Below the pieces are notes generated by a model. That model was not told where the DNA came from. It made no database searches and saw only the letters and a list, made by a program, of their open reading frames with translations. 64,000 nt of DNA from CAVSWT01 sp963746735 (lineage in GTDB: Bacteria; Bacteroidota; Ignavibacteria; Ignavibacteriales; Ignavibacteriaceae), in contig CAVVCO010000014.1 in NCBI GenBank assembly GCA_963746735.1, positions 1-64,000 of the forward strand, given 5' to 3'. The position numbers were made by a program, and so were the translations under genes. This document shows positions 60,923 through 64,000 of the stretch, one piece after another; the stretch's first letter is position 1, and every line of letters begins with the position of its first letter.

Positions 60923-62677
60923 ATGGGACTATTTAATTCGAAAGAATTGGACAAGCTTAAAGGCGAAAACGAAGAGCTGAAATCTAAGTTTCACTATATG
61001 TATGAAAAGGAAGAAACTAGTAAGCGTCTTGATGAAATGCTGCGTAAAAGAAGAGGAGAGCTTTCTACAATTTACGAAGAAAAAAAGTCTGTCCTTCTTG
61101 AAATTGAAACCATAAAAGATGAAGCGGAACAAAGGAGAGAGCAGTTGCAGGAACTCAACCAGCGGGTTTCCGAATTATATGAAATGAAAGAAGAACTTCA
61201 GAATACAATTTTATCTTTTTCCGAAAGAGCTGATTCAGCATCTAAAGAAAATAATCAGGGTTCTGTGGTAGATGAAGATTCATTAAAAAGAATTCAAGAT
61301 TCACAGAAGAAGCTAAATGTGCTTGAAGAGAAAAGTGGAAAGCTTGAAACAGAGCAGAAAGATATTGAAAATTACATTAAGGAATTAAAACAAAGTATTG
61401 AGGCTCTAAATAAAAAAGAACAGAACATTTCAGAGAAAGAGGAAAAGAAGAGAAAAGAATTAAAAGACCTTGAAGATCATAAGCAAAAGTTGATAAAAGA
61501 AAATAGTGAATATGAAAAGAAATTGGGCGATGTCAGTTCAAAAGTTGCTGCACTTGAAAGAGAAGAAGATATTTTAAGAAATTCAATTGATGTTAAAGTT
61601 AGGAAGATAGATGAGATTTCAAAAAATTTAAGACTCCTTGAAAATGCAAAAGTAGAAGACAAAGAAAAACTTGCTTTGCTAAAAAGTGAAGAGCAGGAAT
61701 TGAAAGATAAAATATCAGAGTTAAGAAAAGAAGAATTGTCTGTTCGTGAAAAATTGACATCCGAAACTGAAAGATATACTAATTTAGAAAATGAAATTAG
61801 AACTATTGAATCAAAATATGAAGAACAAAATAATAGCTTAAAAGACTTACGAAATGAAGAGGAAAAATTATTAAAATCAATCAATGAAAAAAGTGAAAAG
61901 ATTAATAATCTTACTGAAAGCTTGAATAATCTTGAGAATGCAAATGAATCAAATGAGATAAAGTTAGCTTCTTTTAAAGAAGAAGAAATTGATCTTACAA
62001 ATAAAGTTGCTGCGTTAGAAAATGAGCATAAAAAATTATTAAGCGAAAATGAAACAGAGTCTAATCGCTCAATAGAAATTAAAAATGAACTGCAGTCAAT
62101 TATAAATCAAATCAGCGAGCATTCTGTTCAATTAACCAACTTAGTAGCCGGAGAAAAAAGATTACAAAATGAGATTTCAGAAAAGCAGGAATCAATTCAA
62201 GAGATAACTAAAAATCTTGAAAAGTTGAAAAAAATAAATGTTGAAGACACGGAGAGATTAAACGTACTAAAGCTTCATCAAAATGAATTAACAAATAAAA
62301 TTGCTTCGCTGGAAAATGAGGAAAAAGAATTAAAACAGAAAAATGAGATAGAACAGAAGAAAAATTTAGAATTAAAAAAAGAGCTTGATAATCTTTCTTC
62401 AGACTATGATAAACGGAAGGAGAGATATACATATCTCCAGGAAGAATTAAATTCAATTGAAGCAAAATATGCCGGCCAAGATGATTTTCTTAAAAATTTA
62501 AAAGATGAAGAAGAAAAAATTGTTAAGTCATTGGATGAAAAAAACTCGAAAATAAGTGAGCTGAATAATAACCTAAACAGCTTAAAACAAGAATATGAAA
62601 TCGATGAAAATAAATTATCTTCATTAAAAGAAGAGTGGAAAGCACTTACTCAAAATATTAATTCTTTTAAAGGATGA
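60923..62677 (+). CDS. Very large coiled-coil protein, first part
   Basis: 584 residues to a frame change near 62665; the reading continues in another frame to the end of the window (SLKDDHKRLSAENESELKRS...). The whole is heptad-like coiled coil rich in Glu, Lys, Leu and Ser, with no signal peptide or membrane helix. Internal repeats of roughly 80-90 residues recur (KKLLSENETESNRSIEIKNELQS..., EKELKQKNEIEQKKNLELKKELDNLSSDYDKRKERYTYLQEELNSIEAKYAGQDDFLKNLKDEEEKIVKSLDEKNSKISELNNNL...). It resembles SMC/myosin-tail-type or crescentin-like filament proteins in composition only. A cytoskeletal or spacer role is possible; no catalytic domain is seen so far. Confidence 0.8.
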   Translation: MGLFNSKELDKLKGENEELKSKFHYMYEKEETSKRLDEMLRKRRGELSTIYEEKKSVLLEIETIKDEAEQRREQLQELNQRVSELYEMKEELQNTILSFSERADSASKENNQGSVVDEDSLKRIQDSQKKLNVLEEKSGKLETEQKDIENYIKELKQSIEALNKKEQNISEKEEKKRKELKDLEDHKQKLIKENSEYEKKLGDVSSKVAALEREEDILRNSIDVKVRKIDEISKNLRLLENAKVEDKEKLALLKSEEQELKDKISELRKEELSVREKLTSETERYTNLENEIRTIESKYEEQNNSLKDLRNEEEKLLKSINEKSEKINNLTESLNNLENANESNEIKLASFKEEEIDLTNKVAALENEHKKLLSENETESNRSIEIKNELQSIINQISEHSVQLTNLVAGEKRLQNEISEKQESIQEITKNLEKLKKINVEDTERLNVLKLHQNELTNKIASLENEEKELKQKNEIEQKKNLELKKELDNLSSDYDKRKERYTYLQEELNSIEAKYAGQDDFLKNLKDEEEKIVKSLDEKNSKISELNNNLNSLKQEYEIDENKLSSLKEEWKALTQNINSFKG

Positions 62678-64000
62678 TCATAAACGTCTTAGTGCAGAAA
62701 ATGAGTCTGAGCTAAAACGTTCATCTGAAATTAAACTGGAGCTGCAGTCACTGGAAACACAGTATCGAGAGCAAAACTCAAAATTAACAAGCCTGGAAAA
62801 TGAGGAAGAAAAATTAAGAAACGAAATTTCAGAAAAGCAGGCGATGATTAAGGATATTTCCAACAATCTTGAATCACTCAATAAAACAGGATACGAAGGC
62901 TCTGAAAAATTAAATCAGCTTAAATTTCATAAAGATGAGCTTGTAAATAGAATTTCAGTATTGGAACAAACCGAAAAAGAATTGAAGCAGATAAATGAGC
63001 AGGAACAAAGCAGGTCTTCTGAAATTGAGAGAGAACTTGAAGCAGTTGAGGCTAGATTATCCGAAGAAAATTCTAAGTTAAGCAGTTTAACAAATGAAAA
63101 AGAAATGTTAAACGATGAGGTCTCACAGAAGAAAAGATTAATTGAAGAGATTACGAAAAATTTGGAATCAATAGATGAGTCCTTTGCAGGCAGTTCAGCA
63201 AACTTAAATCAATTGAAAATGCAGGAAGAAGAATTAGTTGGTAAAATATCAACTTTAGAAAAAACAGAAGAAGAACTGAAGAATAAAAATCAGATAGAAC
63301 AAAGCAAGTCTTCTGAAATTAAAAATGAATTACTATCTGTTGAAGCAAAGCTTGCCGAAGAGAATTCTAAATTAAGTGCCTTAACAATGGAAAAGGAAAA
63401 GCTGCAAAATGATATTTCGGAAAAACAAAAACTGATTGATGAAATTTCTCAGAATCTTCAAGCAATAAGTAAATCTGCAACAGAAAGTTCTGAAAATTTA
63501 AATCAATTAAAAACTCAGGAAGATTCATTAGTAAATAGAATTTCAGTTTTGCAAAAGACTGAAGAAGAGCTATTGCAGATAAATGATCTTGAAAAGGGAA
63601 AATTTTCGGAAGTTAAAAGAGAACTGGACAATCTCGCTGCCAGCTATAATCAGCAGAAAGAAAAGTTAAATGTACTTCACAAAGAAGAGAAAGAAATAAT
63701 ACAAAGAGTAGCAGCTCTTCATGAAGTTGAACATCAGCTTAAAGAGCATTATGACGAGGGCCACACTGTCGTTAATGAAAACCGGAAAAAACTGGAAACA
63801 CTGCGAAATGAAATTACCTCAGCTGAAGAGATAATTGGTTCATTGAAGAATGAAGAAAAAGAAATTTTAAATAGGGTAACGGTTCTCAAAACCGAAGAGA
63901 ATAATTTCAAAGCTGTATACGATGAAAAGAAAAGTATAATTGAGCAAATCCAGCAAAACATTCAATTCCTTGAAGATGAAACCGACCGTGCGAAACAAAA
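62678..64000 (+). CDS. Very large coiled-coil protein, continuation (runs off the window)
   Basis: Open in one frame from about 62668 to 64000 without a stop. The same repeat pattern continues: an ENE/SELKRSSEIKLELQSLETQYREQNSKLTSLENEEEKLRNEISEKQAMIKDISNNLESL type unit recurs at least four times, spaced roughly 80-90 residues (QMNEQEQSRSSEIERELEAVEARLSEENSKL..., QIEQSKSSEIKNELLSVEAKLAEENSKL...). The C-terminus is outside the window. Joined with the first part, the protein already exceeds 1,000 residues. Confidence 0.75.

Overview
The window looks like chromosome of an Ignavibacteria-type bacterium (FCB group, sister to Chlorobi/Bacteroidetes). It is AT-rich. Many secreted proteins end in a type IX secretion (T9SS) type A sorting domain with an NYPNPFNP motif. 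There are two giant hybrid two-component (HTCS) regulators, and at least two promoters carry the Bacteroidetes-type TAnnTTTG -7 box. I see no tRNA, rRNA, CRISPR array or insertion sequence.

Layout. 0-3.4 kb: a cNMP-binding histidine kinase (broken N-terminus) overlapping a response regulator/thioredoxin-reductase-like fusion. 3.5-7.8 kb: HTCS 1. 8.2-14.8 kb: an AhpD-like protein, an intact secreted beta-helix spike-like protein, and three decayed genes (ScyD-like, a T9SS protein, a TonB-dependent receptor); the receptor contains a sharply bounded, C-depleted tract. 14.8-19 kb: HTCS 2. 19.2-24.5 kb: a run of T9SS-sorted proteins. 24.6-32.4 kb: a BON-domain protein, an anthrax-PA-like secreted protein, a lipoprotein and a secreted NlpC/P60-like hydrolase. 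32.5-42.6 kb: housekeeping and metabolic genes (queC, queF, glnD-like, murI, a STAS protein, asparaginase, Nfu, MGMT, a lysine-aminomutase-like enzyme, a YbaK-like deacylase). 42.6-55.7 kb: a peptide-type ABC transporter, a Ser/Thr kinase-ATPase-TPR protein translationally coupled to it, a secreted protein with nine 16-residue repeats, and an envelope zinc peptidase with a propeller. 55.9-60.5 kb: two sensor kinases, an esterase, a PAP2-type phosphatase and a small unknown. 60.9 kb to the end: a very large coiled-coil protein running off the window.

Many genes, including housekeeping ones, are split by single-base frame changes. The reading continues in another frame with full domain conservation, so most look like consensus indels rather than true gene loss. 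The decayed genes at 8.7-14.8 kb are different: they also carry substitutions and stop codons.

The most striking items are: (1) about 1.55 kb of the dead TonB receptor in which C is almost absent from the coding strand and the implied changes are overwhelmingly C-to-T; (2) a signal-peptide protein made of nine near-identical copies of a 16-residue unit, lying between a peptide ABC transporter/kinase operon and an HExxH peptidase, a possible multi-copy peptide signal or RiPP-like precursor; (3) a T9SS-exported protein joining the anthrax protective antigen calcium and pore domains to GON and LamG domains. All functional statements are read from motifs; no searches were run.
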